NCBI RefSeq assembly: GCF_009193325.2
Contig: NZ_CP059856.1
Coordinates: forward strand, 62,001-126,000
Reading direction: 5' to 3'
Length of the DNA: 64,000 bases
Source of the DNA: Bacteroides zhangwenhongii
GTDB lineage: Bacteria > Bacteroidota > Bacteroidia > Bacteroidales > Bacteroidaceae
Shown here: positions 40,756-50,022 of the stretch, in pieces
How the letters are laid out: the number at the start of each line of letters is the position of its first letter
How positions within the stretch are numbered: position 1 is the stretch's first letter
The notes under the pieces: generated by a model
What the model saw: only the letters and a program-made list of their open reading frames with translations
Told to the model about the DNA's origin: nothing
Databases searched by the model: none
Translations under genes and position numbers: made by a program

Positions 40756-42864
40756 TTATTCACCTTTTAAACGTCTCTCCAGCATTTTCATATAATAGCC
40801 ACCAACTACCGAACGTGCACGGAATACTTTCACTTCGGGTCGATCCGTATACATCCAGTCAGTCATCGGTACACGATCTGGAGTTGTAGTCATAAACAAA
40901 TAAACAGGATCAACAAATTTTTCGAATGTTTCCATATCCGAAGCCAAAGTAGCCGTCCACATAATCCAGTCAGTTTTGGTATAAGTTTCACGGTTATCCA
41001 ATGGTAGACCGTATTTATTCTGTACTGAAAGATAATAAGGTATTTCTGTCTGTATTACTTTATCTGGAAATATATGCCAATCCATCAGTTTATCCCACAC
41101 CAAATTATACTTTTGACTCCATGTTCCCGGTTTGTCAAATGCCAATTTATAATGATCACCATCATCAGCCATCTTTACCCATTCCAGAGCCATTTCTTTT
41201 GCTTTTTGTATATAGCTTTCACTTTGTTCCTTATAGCCTAGCTTACCAGCCAGATAACCATAAGAAGCTACCCCTAAAATTGCTTTTATAGAAAGATTTG
41301 CATTATGAGCCAAATGCCCGGCAAAATCATCTGTACAGAGTTGGTTCGCAGGATCAAGGCCGTTATGAAGTAAATAATCTGCCCACGCTGTTAATGTTTT
41401 CCAATGTCTTCGGGCATAATCAGTATTTCCCTCTACAGCGGCAATCGACGCAGTTAAAATTAAGATATTACCAGATTCTTCTATGGGCATTTCTCCAACA
41501 TATGTCTCACCATTAGCAAGTGGATAAGTTCCGACATCATGAGCAGCAAACGGTTTAGTCCATCTACCACTCTCGCTATAATAGAAGATAGGATTCAACA
41601 TACCCTTAACTAGTTCCGGATTATAAAGCAGAAACAAAGGAGCTGAAGGATAAGTAATATCCACTGTGCCAATAGATCCATTACTGGAATTTTCTTTTGA
41701 AAGGAACAGTAAATCTCCATTAGGAGCCTCTACCAATTTATGTGCCGAAATTGCCTGACGATATGCCAAGGCACAAAGCTCTGCATATCTACGTCCTCCT
41801 GCTTCAGTTGCCTCTTTCATTAATTGATAATCGAAAGCTATGCATTTCTTTATTAATTTCTCATAATCCGAATTCGCCTTATGGAATTGAGATAGAATTG
41901 TTTCTGTTCCCTTCCGATTCCAGTAAGGGCGCAAGTTCTCCCCAAAATACTGAATTGAAAATATATCATCATATCCAATTAAAAAACGCCCCTCTGACTT
42001 TCTAATAGTTCCCAAAGAACAAACTAAAGCCATTCGTTGATTTTCTCCTTTAGTATTAGCCGCACTAGCATAAAAGTCAGTATTTCCCTTTAAAAAATTT
42101 TCACGGAGTGTATTACGGTTTCCAACAGCAGCAAAAGTATTATGCCTATCGGTGCCTAAATAGAAATATCCCCAGTCAATACGAACATCATCTCCCTTCG
42201 TCCCAAGTATATTCTGTTGTTTCGTACCACTTTTAAGAAAAACAAAACCATCTTTAGTAAAAGTCTCTGAAACAGACGACTGGTTTGGCAGATTCATAGC
42301 CCAATGTGGAGACACTTCTATATAAAGTTCTACATTGTGCATTTGACCATCATCAGTTTTCATTTCATAAGAAAGATAATTTACCGGACGGGCCACAAGT
42401 TCAAGATCATCCATCAAAAGAGGGGCAATAAAGGTCAAATCTAATTGAACCGGGCCACAAACAAACTGATAAATTGTCCTTGTCGGCTGTACATCAACAG
42501 AGAGTTGGCGAGCTGTCTGTGTAAAATAAGATATACTATCTCCTTCAGTGGACAAACCCGGAGCATCACCATTCGTACTCATCATCGAATCATAATCCTC
42601 TATCCCCATAAAACGATACGGTACTCCATCCACTTTGACAACACCTATCAAAGGAAAATCTTGTCCTGTCCAATGTTTCAAAGAAGAATCATACAAATTA
42701 TCCCCGAAGGACCAAGCATTAGTGTAAGGGTCTATCGTTACTAAAGGATAAGCAGGAGCGCGCAACTCATTCTTATCAACACAGTGTACTTCTTTATTAT
42801 TGCAACCTAACAATAACAAAATCATTACTATTCCCGAAAGAATCCGAGATTTTATAATTTTCAT
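40756..42864 (-). CDS. Lipoprotein of the DUF5127/DUF4965/DUF1793 (glutaminase A-like) family
   Basis: A 702-residue lipoprotein (lipobox ILLLLGCNNK). The N-terminal beta domain (DUF5127-like: TIDPYTNAWSFGDNLYDSSL, KHWTGQDFPLIGVVKVDG) is followed by an (alpha/alpha) region with FAAHDVGTYPLANGETYVGE and HLAHNANLSIKAILGVASYG, matching the family originally named after fungal glutaminase A. In Bacteroides such proteins recur in polysaccharide loci and are thought to be glycosidases of unassigned specificity. It probably sits in the periplasm or on the surface. Confidence 0.82.
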   Translation of the reverse strand: MKIIKSRILSGIVMILLLLGCNNKEVHCVDKNELRAPAYPLVTIDPYTNAWSFGDNLYDSSLKHWTGQDFPLIGVVKVDGVPYRFMGIEDYDSMMSTNGDAPGLSTEGDSISYFTQTARQLSVDVQPTRTIYQFVCGPVQLDLTFIAPLLMDDLELVARPVNYLSYEMKTDDGQMHNVELYIEVSPHWAMNLPNQSSVSETFTKDGFVFLKSGTKQQNILGTKGDDVRIDWGYFYLGTDRHNTFAAVGNRNTLRENFLKGNTDFYASAANTKGENQRMALVCSLGTIRKSEGRFLIGYDDIFSIQYFGENLRPYWNRKGTETILSQFHKANSDYEKLIKKCIAFDYQLMKEATEAGGRRYAELCALAYRQAISAHKLVEAPNGDLLFLSKENSSNGSIGTVDITYPSAPLFLLYNPELVKGMLNPIFYYSESGRWTKPFAAHDVGTYPLANGETYVGEMPIEESGNILILTASIAAVEGNTDYARRHWKTLTAWADYLLHNGLDPANQLCTDDFAGHLAHNANLSIKAILGVASYGYLAGKLGYKEQSESYIQKAKEMALEWVKMADDGDHYKLAFDKPGTWSQKYNLVWDKLMDWHIFPDKVIQTEIPYYLSVQNKYGLPLDNRETYTKTDWIMWTATLASDMETFEKFVDPVYLFMTTTPDRVPMTDWMYTDRPEVKVFRARSVVGGYYMKMLERRLKGE

Positions 42865-42895
42865 ATAGAGTTCAAATATTAAATGATAATTCTAT

Positions 42896-44365
42896 TTATT
42901 CCACAGGTTGTATTGAATACATTTCGTTTGCATTCAGTGCTAAAGTAATCTGTCCATTGCTAACCGCTAGAACTTGAGCTTCCCCTAATCCATTTTCCGT
43001 TACAGGATATATTGTCACCTGTTTTATTCCATTCCAACTAGAAGGCAACGTCCATTTCATAGAAGAGTATCCTTTCTCTGAAAAAGCGATAATCTGCTTG
43101 TGGTCTTTTATCCATGTTACAGGGATAAACAAATTATTATCCCGACGTACTAGGTTTCCGTCTTTTATAAGCGTTTTATTTTGTCCGTTTACAACTAATC
43201 CATCGGAATAGATTACAGTTTTAGTATCAGCATTATAACTTTCTACTTTATGTTGGTTCAAGTAAGCCCATTGCAAAGTAGTTATACAAAATTGCTTTTT
43301 AAATTCCGTAAAATTCGTATTTGTACTTATTATTTCTTCACCATGCATATTATCACCAAATAAAAAAGCTGTATCCCATATGGTCCCATACAAACCACTA
43401 CGTCCGCCGCAAGCCAATGCCGGACTAATTGTACAACGTTCTTCAGGAGTCAGATCGCTATACCATGCTGCCGGTTGTAAACCATAAAAAGCATCAGTGC
43501 GTTGATAACCCTTATAAAACTCACTTGTTACATCTATCCCTTTATCCCTCCAATAACGAAAAACCTTCCTCATAATCTCGGTCGTCATTTCTTTCGAATA
43601 TCCATGAAAAGGACTTTCGCGAGGCTCAAATGCATCAATATGTACCGTCTTTGAAGAAGTTAAGTCCAACAGCTCTATCACTTCATCTATACGTTTCTTA
43701 GTATATCCTTTCTTCCATTCATTAATCAGGCATACTTGAAAGTTTGGCATATTATTATAAGATCCCCATTGTAAGAAAGTACCATCCGCATTCCTACAAA
43801 GTAAATCCTTTTTCACATACGTATGCCACAAAGGACTATTCGTATAAGCATCTGTCAAATTGATATGAACAGAAATTATCGTATTATACTTGGCAGCTTC
43901 CTTTTTCAACCAAAGATAGCTATCACGAGCAGTCTTATCCTCCGGTCTTTTTAATGCTTCATTAAACACATTAAAGGCAGGGTATTTGTCATCATGTCCA
44001 TTAAACTGCCAGCCTACCAAATATACTACTTTCGTAATGCCACGCGTTAAATTATCTATTTTCTTCACATTTTCTAAGACATCATTATAGTCCAATTTCT
44101 TGATAGTACCTCCTTGAGGATCAGGTTGTGCAAGAAACATTTTCATCAACATAGAAGTATGATAAGAAAGCATATAGGGACGTTCCGGTTTTCCAGTCTT
44201 TGTATAGTCATATTTCTCTCCCGAAATATTATCAATAAATTCTTCATCTTCCTCATTCTTTATTACTGAAGTTCGCTCTTCATTACTACAAGCACTACTA
44301 ACTGTTGATACCATTACAAACAGCAAGAAATATATAAGACATAGACGATAACTAAAATTTCTCAT
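42896..44365 (-). CDS. GH101-like TIM-barrel glycosidase lipoprotein
   Basis: A 489-residue lipoprotein (VSSACSNEE). The barrel shows TKVVYLVGWQFNGHDDKYPA, IISVHINLTDAY, KTVHIDAFEPRE and GIDVTSEFYKG. The Asp in HIDAF and Glu in TSEF, 38 residues apart, are candidates for nucleophile and acid/base as in GH101 endo-alpha-N-acetylgalactosaminidases. It is much shorter than classic GH101 enzymes, lacking their accessory domains. A small C-terminal beta domain follows. Family assignment is by motif likeness, so substrate is uncertain. Confidence 0.6.
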   Translation of the reverse strand: MRNFSYRLCLIYFLLFVMVSTVSSACSNEERTSVIKNEEDEEFIDNISGEKYDYTKTGKPERPYMLSYHTSMLMKMFLAQPDPQGGTIKKLDYNDVLENVKKIDNLTRGITKVVYLVGWQFNGHDDKYPAFNVFNEALKRPEDKTARDSYLWLKKEAAKYNTIISVHINLTDAYTNSPLWHTYVKKDLLCRNADGTFLQWGSYNNMPNFQVCLINEWKKGYTKKRIDEVIELLDLTSSKTVHIDAFEPRESPFHGYSKEMTTEIMRKVFRYWRDKGIDVTSEFYKGYQRTDAFYGLQPAAWYSDLTPEERCTISPALACGGRSGLYGTIWDTAFLFGDNMHGEEIISTNTNFTEFKKQFCITTLQWAYLNQHKVESYNADTKTVIYSDGLVVNGQNKTLIKDGNLVRRDNNLFIPVTWIKDHKQIIAFSEKGYSSMKWTLPSSWNGIKQVTIYPVTENGLGEAQVLAVSNGQITLALNANEMYSIQPVE

Positions 44366-44392
44366 GATATTATTTATTAGATGGTTATTATA

Positions 44393-46432
44393 TTATTTTA
44401 ATCGCACCTGGATGGATTTTCCAACCATTGAAGAATATGATTTCCAGACCTTTCCTTCCCTCTCTATTACTGTCTTGATCCTGTCACCATTCCGAATAAC
44501 ACGAATATTAAAAGGCTTTGTACCAAAAGCATACACATTTTTGAGTTCCATAAAATTCCATTCGGCCGGAAGTTGGGGAGTCAACATAAATGCATGTAGC
44601 CCCATTGGCCGGATACCAAATATACCTTCCGTAATTATTCGGCAATAAAGACCGCTTTCTGCTGACAAATGACGCTGATTACCTTCCGGCCAGGCTTCGA
44701 TCGGATAAGGTACATGATCGCCTAATAATCGTTGCACGGAATAACGTTGCAAATACCGGGTGGCTTTCTCACGCTCACCAGCAGCATAAATACCTCTTAA
44801 AGCATACAAAGCAGGACGATCCCAATAAGTAGAGGTTCCCGTTTGTGATAATAAACCATTCTCTGTCCATAAATTTGGAGAAAGTAATGCATTAATAGTC
44901 CCCTCTTTACGATCGAAAATACCAGCTACTAATGGCACACATATCCAAGAACGAAGCACATCGTTACCTTTATAATAACAATATGTTTCATACCCTTCTA
45001 TATTCGCTTCAAAATAATGAGCTATATTCTTTCTTAATATCTCTGCCTCTTTCCGATAGCCATTAGATAGTGATACAGATTTTCCTAGTTCTTTACTTAA
45101 ATAGCTGGCAGAAAGAAGAGCGTCATAGTATAAAGTAGATGTATTAAGATTTGCATTTCCTGCCGGAAAGCGATTCTCCATCTCATCAGTATCTGAAATT
45201 ACCACACCTTCAGCATTAAGTTTTCGTTTACAATACATCAGACACCATTCTATCAGAGGCCACAATTCATTTGCAACATCAGTATCTCCTAATTCCAAAG
45301 CAAAACGTGCTGCACCATAAGCAATCATCGCCGCATCTCCACGGTCACCGGCACCATGCCAGATATCCTTTCCTTCTGCTATTATTGAACTCGGAATCGG
45401 ATTGTATTCTGGATTCATAAAACGAGCGAAATGCCGATAAGAATTGATAGCTGCCTCATTACCTATTTTATACCCAAGAAAAGGGAAAAAAGGATTAACA
45501 TATTCCGCCTGATCGTTTGCCCAAATTGCTGCATAATAAGCTTCACCACCCGGTCCATGCATTAATCCACCACTTGTACGATAAATGCTTTCCGATGCAC
45601 GGATTTTAGCAAAAGCAAAAGCTGTATTCAAAATTGTGTCAGGAGAACAAAATTCCAGGCTATTCCATACCTGCTCTATAAAGCTATCTCGTGAACGAAG
45701 CTCTGCCTCTACATCCGGCAATAGTTCTGTCTGACCTCTTTTATAAGCCTGAACCGACGCCCCAAAAGTGATGGATTCACCACTTCCAAGTAGAAAAGCC
45801 TCCTCTTTACCTACAACAGTAGAAGCTACTAATGTATAACTTCCATCCACTCCCTGATCCGGCCTTGTCTGATACACAACACGAGAATGAGGAAGCAATA
45901 CTTCCACCTTTTCATTTCCTATATTCTTAACAGTGTATCGTTCGCACAACATCGGCTTGTCAACAGAAGGAAAGAAAACACGAGTTAATTCTATTGCAGG
46001 AACAAGTTCTCCACCTGCCTTGGTCCCTCTTGTATGTCCGATTGTAAACTCACTGACTACCGTCAACTTTCCATCCAATTGTATTGACTTTACCTGCTCA
46101 TTATTCAAGGTTAATCCATTTACCTGTAACATAGCTAAAAAGTCAACAGAAAAACGACGAGTCAAGCTAGCATGAGTATCATTAGGAACTGTACGCAACA
46201 TAGGCCATATCACCGAACGTTCCAAAGAAAAAGCACCATCAGTATTCACACCATAACGAAGCACGGTAGCGACCTTTCCCCCCCCCATTTCTATATGATC
46301 ATAATGGGGAATATTTTGTCCTATACTCCATTTTATCGATTGATCCGATTGAATCTGCCAACGAGACTGCCCATCCATTTCACAGAATGGTAATAACCCC
46401 ACAAATAAAATAACCAGTTTAGCAATTTTCAT
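44393..46432 (-). CDS. Six-hairpin (alpha/alpha)6 glycosidase, secreted
   Basis: A 679-residue protein with a signal peptide (KIAKLVILFVGLLPFCEM). A beta-sandwich domain (residues 25-250) precedes an (alpha/alpha)6 barrel. Barrel motifs include GGLMHGPGGEAYYAAIWAND, DIWHGAGDRGDAAMIAYGAA and VISDTDEMENRF, with candidate acidic catalytic residues in WANDQAEY, GAGDRGDA and a late Glu in PIEAWPEGNQRHLSAESGLY. The overall layout resembles GH63/GH78/GH94-like clans. The specific family could not be fixed by eye. The longer frame upstream of the signal peptide was not used. Confidence 0.75.
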   Translation of the reverse strand: MKIAKLVILFVGLLPFCEMDGQSRWQIQSDQSIKWSIGQNIPHYDHIEMGGGKVATVLRYGVNTDGAFSLERSVIWPMLRTVPNDTHASLTRRFSVDFLAMLQVNGLTLNNEQVKSIQLDGKLTVVSEFTIGHTRGTKAGGELVPAIELTRVFFPSVDKPMLCERYTVKNIGNEKVEVLLPHSRVVYQTRPDQGVDGSYTLVASTVVGKEEAFLLGSGESITFGASVQAYKRGQTELLPDVEAELRSRDSFIEQVWNSLEFCSPDTILNTAFAFAKIRASESIYRTSGGLMHGPGGEAYYAAIWANDQAEYVNPFFPFLGYKIGNEAAINSYRHFARFMNPEYNPIPSSIIAEGKDIWHGAGDRGDAAMIAYGAARFALELGDTDVANELWPLIEWCLMYCKRKLNAEGVVISDTDEMENRFPAGNANLNTSTLYYDALLSASYLSKELGKSVSLSNGYRKEAEILRKNIAHYFEANIEGYETYCYYKGNDVLRSWICVPLVAGIFDRKEGTINALLSPNLWTENGLLSQTGTSTYWDRPALYALRGIYAAGEREKATRYLQRYSVQRLLGDHVPYPIEAWPEGNQRHLSAESGLYCRIITEGIFGIRPMGLHAFMLTPQLPAEWNFMELKNVYAFGTKPFNIRVIRNGDRIKTVIEREGKVWKSYSSMVGKSIQVRLK

Positions 46433-46523
46433 CCTTTGTATATTTAAATGCAAGAACATAAAATGTAATATTTATAAATCCCATCATCGTAATCATCATT
46501 TCATACGATGATGGGAAATTGTC

Positions 46524-48041
46524 TTAGTCAATTGGTTGTCCGTCAACAGAAGTCACTTTCTTCATAGAAAACTCCCAAATTGCCGTACGGTCAGCATTAC
46601 CACTTGGAATAACCTCCATCTTCACATATTGAGTTCGCAACTGATTATCAAGCATATCATTCGGTATTTCTCCCCAATACAGACCATCCTCCGGAATATT
46701 TATAGAAGCAACCTTTATCCAGTTGACAGTAGCGTCATACTCTTTCAGACGATTATGTAGTCCTCGATATTCATCCCCTTCTCCTTGATACCCTGAAAGT
46801 ATATTCCAGTCATTATCAGATAAGGAAACATTTATATCATCAGTAGTAATATAGAAATTAACACCACCTGCTCTTACATCCCATTTAGAGAACACACCTA
46901 ATTGCGCAATGAAATAAGGATCCCCAAGATCAATTACAATATACGGATTTCCATAATTCCCGCCATGACTATCATTTACATATCCCATCCAACCGAAATT
47001 ATTAGAAGTATTACTATCGAACAGATAAGAATAAGCATGTCCCCACGGTTCATAAGTTAATGTTCCATAAGCAACCTTCCACTTCGATTTGTCTGTCACT
47101 TCCGTATTTGTATAAGTGTGGAAACCACAAATCAACAGCATTTCATCTTTATCTGTATTAGCTGTTTCAGAAAGAGCTAGTAATCTGACAGGCAATACAT
47201 AAATCACTCCACTATTATTCTTTTTAGCTTCATAAATTTTATCCGGATAAAAAGTTATATTAGCAACCACATTTGTTGCAGATGCACCCATTGAAATAAG
47301 TTTATTCGGCAATTCATACATATCAGATTCCAAAACTTTATATGCTATTCCTTCAGGAATACTATATTTTTCATCCAAATCAGATTGAGAAATCAACTCC
47401 AACTGTACATCAGTAGCCAAAGCACCCTTTTTCACAATACTAACCGGCACTATATGAGATATTTCAGCACTGTTTAATATCAATTGTTCCCTACTCTCCC
47501 CAAACGATACAACTACAGGAGATACATTGCATCGAAGTAGTACCCTATTCTTATCAGCATTAACTGAATCGCTGGCACTAACTAAACGAACCGGTAACAC
47601 ATATTCCATACCATCTCCTCCCTCTTTAACAGCACCATAGATTTTCTTGGGCTTAAAAGTAACATTAATGGTTTTTCCTGTTTCATCTCCAGAAATAGAT
47701 ACAGACTCATCTACTATCATATACATGTCCTTAGACAAGACCTGATAATTAGTCCCCTGTTTATCATTATACTCTACATCTACTTCATTCTGTGTAAGCA
47801 CTTCCAAGGAAGCATTTGCCTCCAGATCCTTGCGTAAACCACCTTTTATTACTGTCAACTGATACTCGTATACCTCTTCTTCCACAGACATTATAACCTC
47901 TTGTGAGCCTGTTTCCTTTATTGATAAGATCTTATGATATTCATCCGGAACCAGTTCGTCATACTTTCCATCCAGATCATTACAAGATATAAGTAGCCCC
48001 AGGCATCCTAGCAGACAGATATTCAGAATATATTTTTTCAT
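46524..48041 (-). CDS. Surface lipoprotein with two DUF1735 domains and an F5/8C-like domain (SusE-position)
   Basis: A 505-residue lipoprotein (LGLLISCNDLDG). Two similar N-terminal units (about residues 35-165 and 165-300) each contain a KIYEA-type FYPDKIYEAKKNN or FKPKKIYGAVKEG segment and VLPVRLVSASDSVNADKNRV, the DUF1735 pattern. Residues 320-500 resemble a discoidin/F5-8C carbohydrate-binding domain (NPYIVIDLGDPYFIAQLGVF). It follows SusD as SusE/F-like glycan-binding proteins do, and would hold glycan at the cell surface for the SusCD pair. Confidence 0.82.
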   Translation of the reverse strand: MKKYILNICLLGCLGLLISCNDLDGKYDELVPDEYHKILSIKETGSQEVIMSVEEEVYEYQLTVIKGGLRKDLEANASLEVLTQNEVDVEYNDKQGTNYQVLSKDMYMIVDESVSISGDETGKTINVTFKPKKIYGAVKEGGDGMEYVLPVRLVSASDSVNADKNRVLLRCNVSPVVVSFGESREQLILNSAEISHIVPVSIVKKGALATDVQLELISQSDLDEKYSIPEGIAYKVLESDMYELPNKLISMGASATNVVANITFYPDKIYEAKKNNSGVIYVLPVRLLALSETANTDKDEMLLICGFHTYTNTEVTDKSKWKVAYGTLTYEPWGHAYSYLFDSNTSNNFGWMGYVNDSHGGNYGNPYIVIDLGDPYFIAQLGVFSKWDVRAGGVNFYITTDDINVSLSDNDWNILSGYQGEGDEYRGLHNRLKEYDATVNWIKVASINIPEDGLYWGEIPNDMLDNQLRTQYVKMEVIPSGNADRTAIWEFSMKKVTSVDGQPID

Positions 48042-48059
48042 ATTTCAGCATTTTTCAAA

Positions 48060-49991
48060 TTAATATTTAGGAGCTTGTATCAAATGCGGGTTATTATAAA
48101 TTTCACTAGCATTGACAGGAAGCAAATACATACGATCATCCCATTGAAATGGCTGATCCACTTTTGTCCGTCGGTTAAACTCTTCAAAAGTAGGATTCTC
48201 CTTTTCTATTGCATTCAATCCTTCGCGTACTCCAGCCTTAAATAGTTGTGGAGCAATCATCCAGCGACGTGCATCGTAATAACGGTGACCTTCGGCAAAC
48301 AATTCAACAAAACGTTCATTGCGTATCCAATCCATCAACGACATTTCATTTAAATCTTTTGCTCCTATTGCAGAAACACCTGCACGTTCCCGGACCTCAT
48401 TCAAATTATCCAACGCAGACTGTTGCTCACCTAAAGCAGCATGGCATTCAGCCAAACTTAAATATAACTCTGACAACCGAATGAAAGGAGTAGGTACTGA
48501 ACGATAATTATATCCACCATCCTTCCGAAATGTCAAATTAGGAGCTGCCCATTTCTTAAGGAAATATCCGGTAGTACAATTATCGCGATTAAACTTGCTT
48601 GGATTATATCCCTGCTTTAACGAATTTCTCACTTGTACAATCAGAGGCGAACCATCACATATCTTTTGTCCAAATTCATCACCATCAAACGATAGCCATG
48701 CATAAAAACGAGGTTCACGTTTGGTATTCAATTTTATAATATCCTCTCTACCTGTATATCCGGCAGACTCGAACCAACTATCTTTCGGCAACTGCGAATC
48801 ATTTTCCGGAAGTTTTCCATCAGCTGTATAAAAGTGCTCCACAGCATAAAGTAATGGAGACATTGCACACACACCTCCCCAAGCAGAACCGTCATTCTTT
48901 GTTACCACCCAATGAGGAACAGCTTCTATCGCATTAGTACTTAATCTATCTGTTACTATTCCCCAAATCACTTCCCGATTTCCTTCTGTTTCTGCAGAAC
49001 ACATCATATAACGCATTTGCATAACTCTTTTCTTAAAATCATCACTTACCCCCGGAATATTAGGCAAATTCAATTGATGCATGTTCCGAAGACTCTCTGA
49101 AGTAAGAAGATCAAACAAAGATCTCCCCCCTTCACCCAATGCCAGATCTAATGCCTCCTGACATGCTGTCTTGGCGCGTACCCATTTATCACGACTATAC
49201 ATCAAACTCACTAGCTCCTTTCCATACCCCGGTGTTTCATAGTTTGTATTTTTCCATCCCGTAAAAGGGAAACCACCATTCCATAAAGGAGAAGCGGCAT
49301 ATAAAAGTACCCTAGCCTTCAAAGCTTTACTAGCAACAGAAGTGGCACGGCCTAAGTCATTAACATCTACTGTTGCAGGCAAAACCTTAGCAGCTTCATC
49401 TAACCAACCAACTATTTTATCGACACAATAATCAAAATGAGAACGTCCGGGAAACTCTGACTTAGGTGTATTCTGCGAATAATAATGTTCAATTATAGGA
49501 ATAGGTCCATACGCTTCCAACAAACGGAAATGATAATATGCCTGTAAAAATAAAATTTCAGCTTTCCAACGCTGCCTGTCATTTTGAGAAACACCAACCG
49601 GATTCAGTTCATCCAATGTCTTTAAAAACAAATGACAATGCCCTAGATAATCATAACAAGAACTCCAAGGTAAGGCCGCCGGTCCCCAGTTTGAAACATA
49701 AGTAGACGAAAGTTGGTCCCAACTAACTTGTTGCCCCAGATACCCCCACAACAATGGACTCACAAATTCATCCGTAGAACTCTCCAATGCCCCTAAATTA
49801 TTACAGGGTGCACTATAATTTGTGCCAGAATAGCATGAATAAAGAAAACCGATAGCATCATCCTTATCACGCATCGTATCATCAAAATCAGCTGTTTCAG
49901 GAGGTACCACATCCAAATAATTACAAGCTGTAAAGCAACAGACCGGCAATATTATTTTTGCCCAATATAACATGTGTTGAATGATCTTCAT
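48060..49991 (-). CDS. SusD-like surface glycan-binding lipoprotein
   Basis: A 643-residue lipoprotein (VCCFTACNYLDVVPPE). Typical SusD/RagB features: an N-terminal TPR-rich region (LQAYYHFRLLEAYGPIPIIE, FPGRSHFDYCVDKIVGWLDE, ATSVASKALKARVLLYAASP) and the C-terminal LSELYLSLAECHAALGEQQS, LNEVRERAGV, IRNERFVELFAEGHRYYDAR. It caps the SusC transporter and binds glycan. It lies directly downstream of the SusC gene, with 31 bases between them. Confidence 0.95.
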   Translation of the reverse strand: MKIIQHMLYWAKIILPVCCFTACNYLDVVPPETADFDDTMRDKDDAIGFLYSCYSGTNYSAPCNNLGALESSTDEFVSPLLWGYLGQQVSWDQLSSTYVSNWGPAALPWSSCYDYLGHCHLFLKTLDELNPVGVSQNDRQRWKAEILFLQAYYHFRLLEAYGPIPIIEHYYSQNTPKSEFPGRSHFDYCVDKIVGWLDEAAKVLPATVDVNDLGRATSVASKALKARVLLYAASPLWNGGFPFTGWKNTNYETPGYGKELVSLMYSRDKWVRAKTACQEALDLALGEGGRSLFDLLTSESLRNMHQLNLPNIPGVSDDFKKRVMQMRYMMCSAETEGNREVIWGIVTDRLSTNAIEAVPHWVVTKNDGSAWGGVCAMSPLLYAVEHFYTADGKLPENDSQLPKDSWFESAGYTGREDIIKLNTKREPRFYAWLSFDGDEFGQKICDGSPLIVQVRNSLKQGYNPSKFNRDNCTTGYFLKKWAAPNLTFRKDGGYNYRSVPTPFIRLSELYLSLAECHAALGEQQSALDNLNEVRERAGVSAIGAKDLNEMSLMDWIRNERFVELFAEGHRYYDARRWMIAPQLFKAGVREGLNAIEKENPTFEEFNRRTKVDQPFQWDDRMYLLPVNASEIYNNPHLIQAPKY

Positions 49992-50022
49992 AGTCTATAT
50001 TTTTTTAAGTATTTCTAACTGA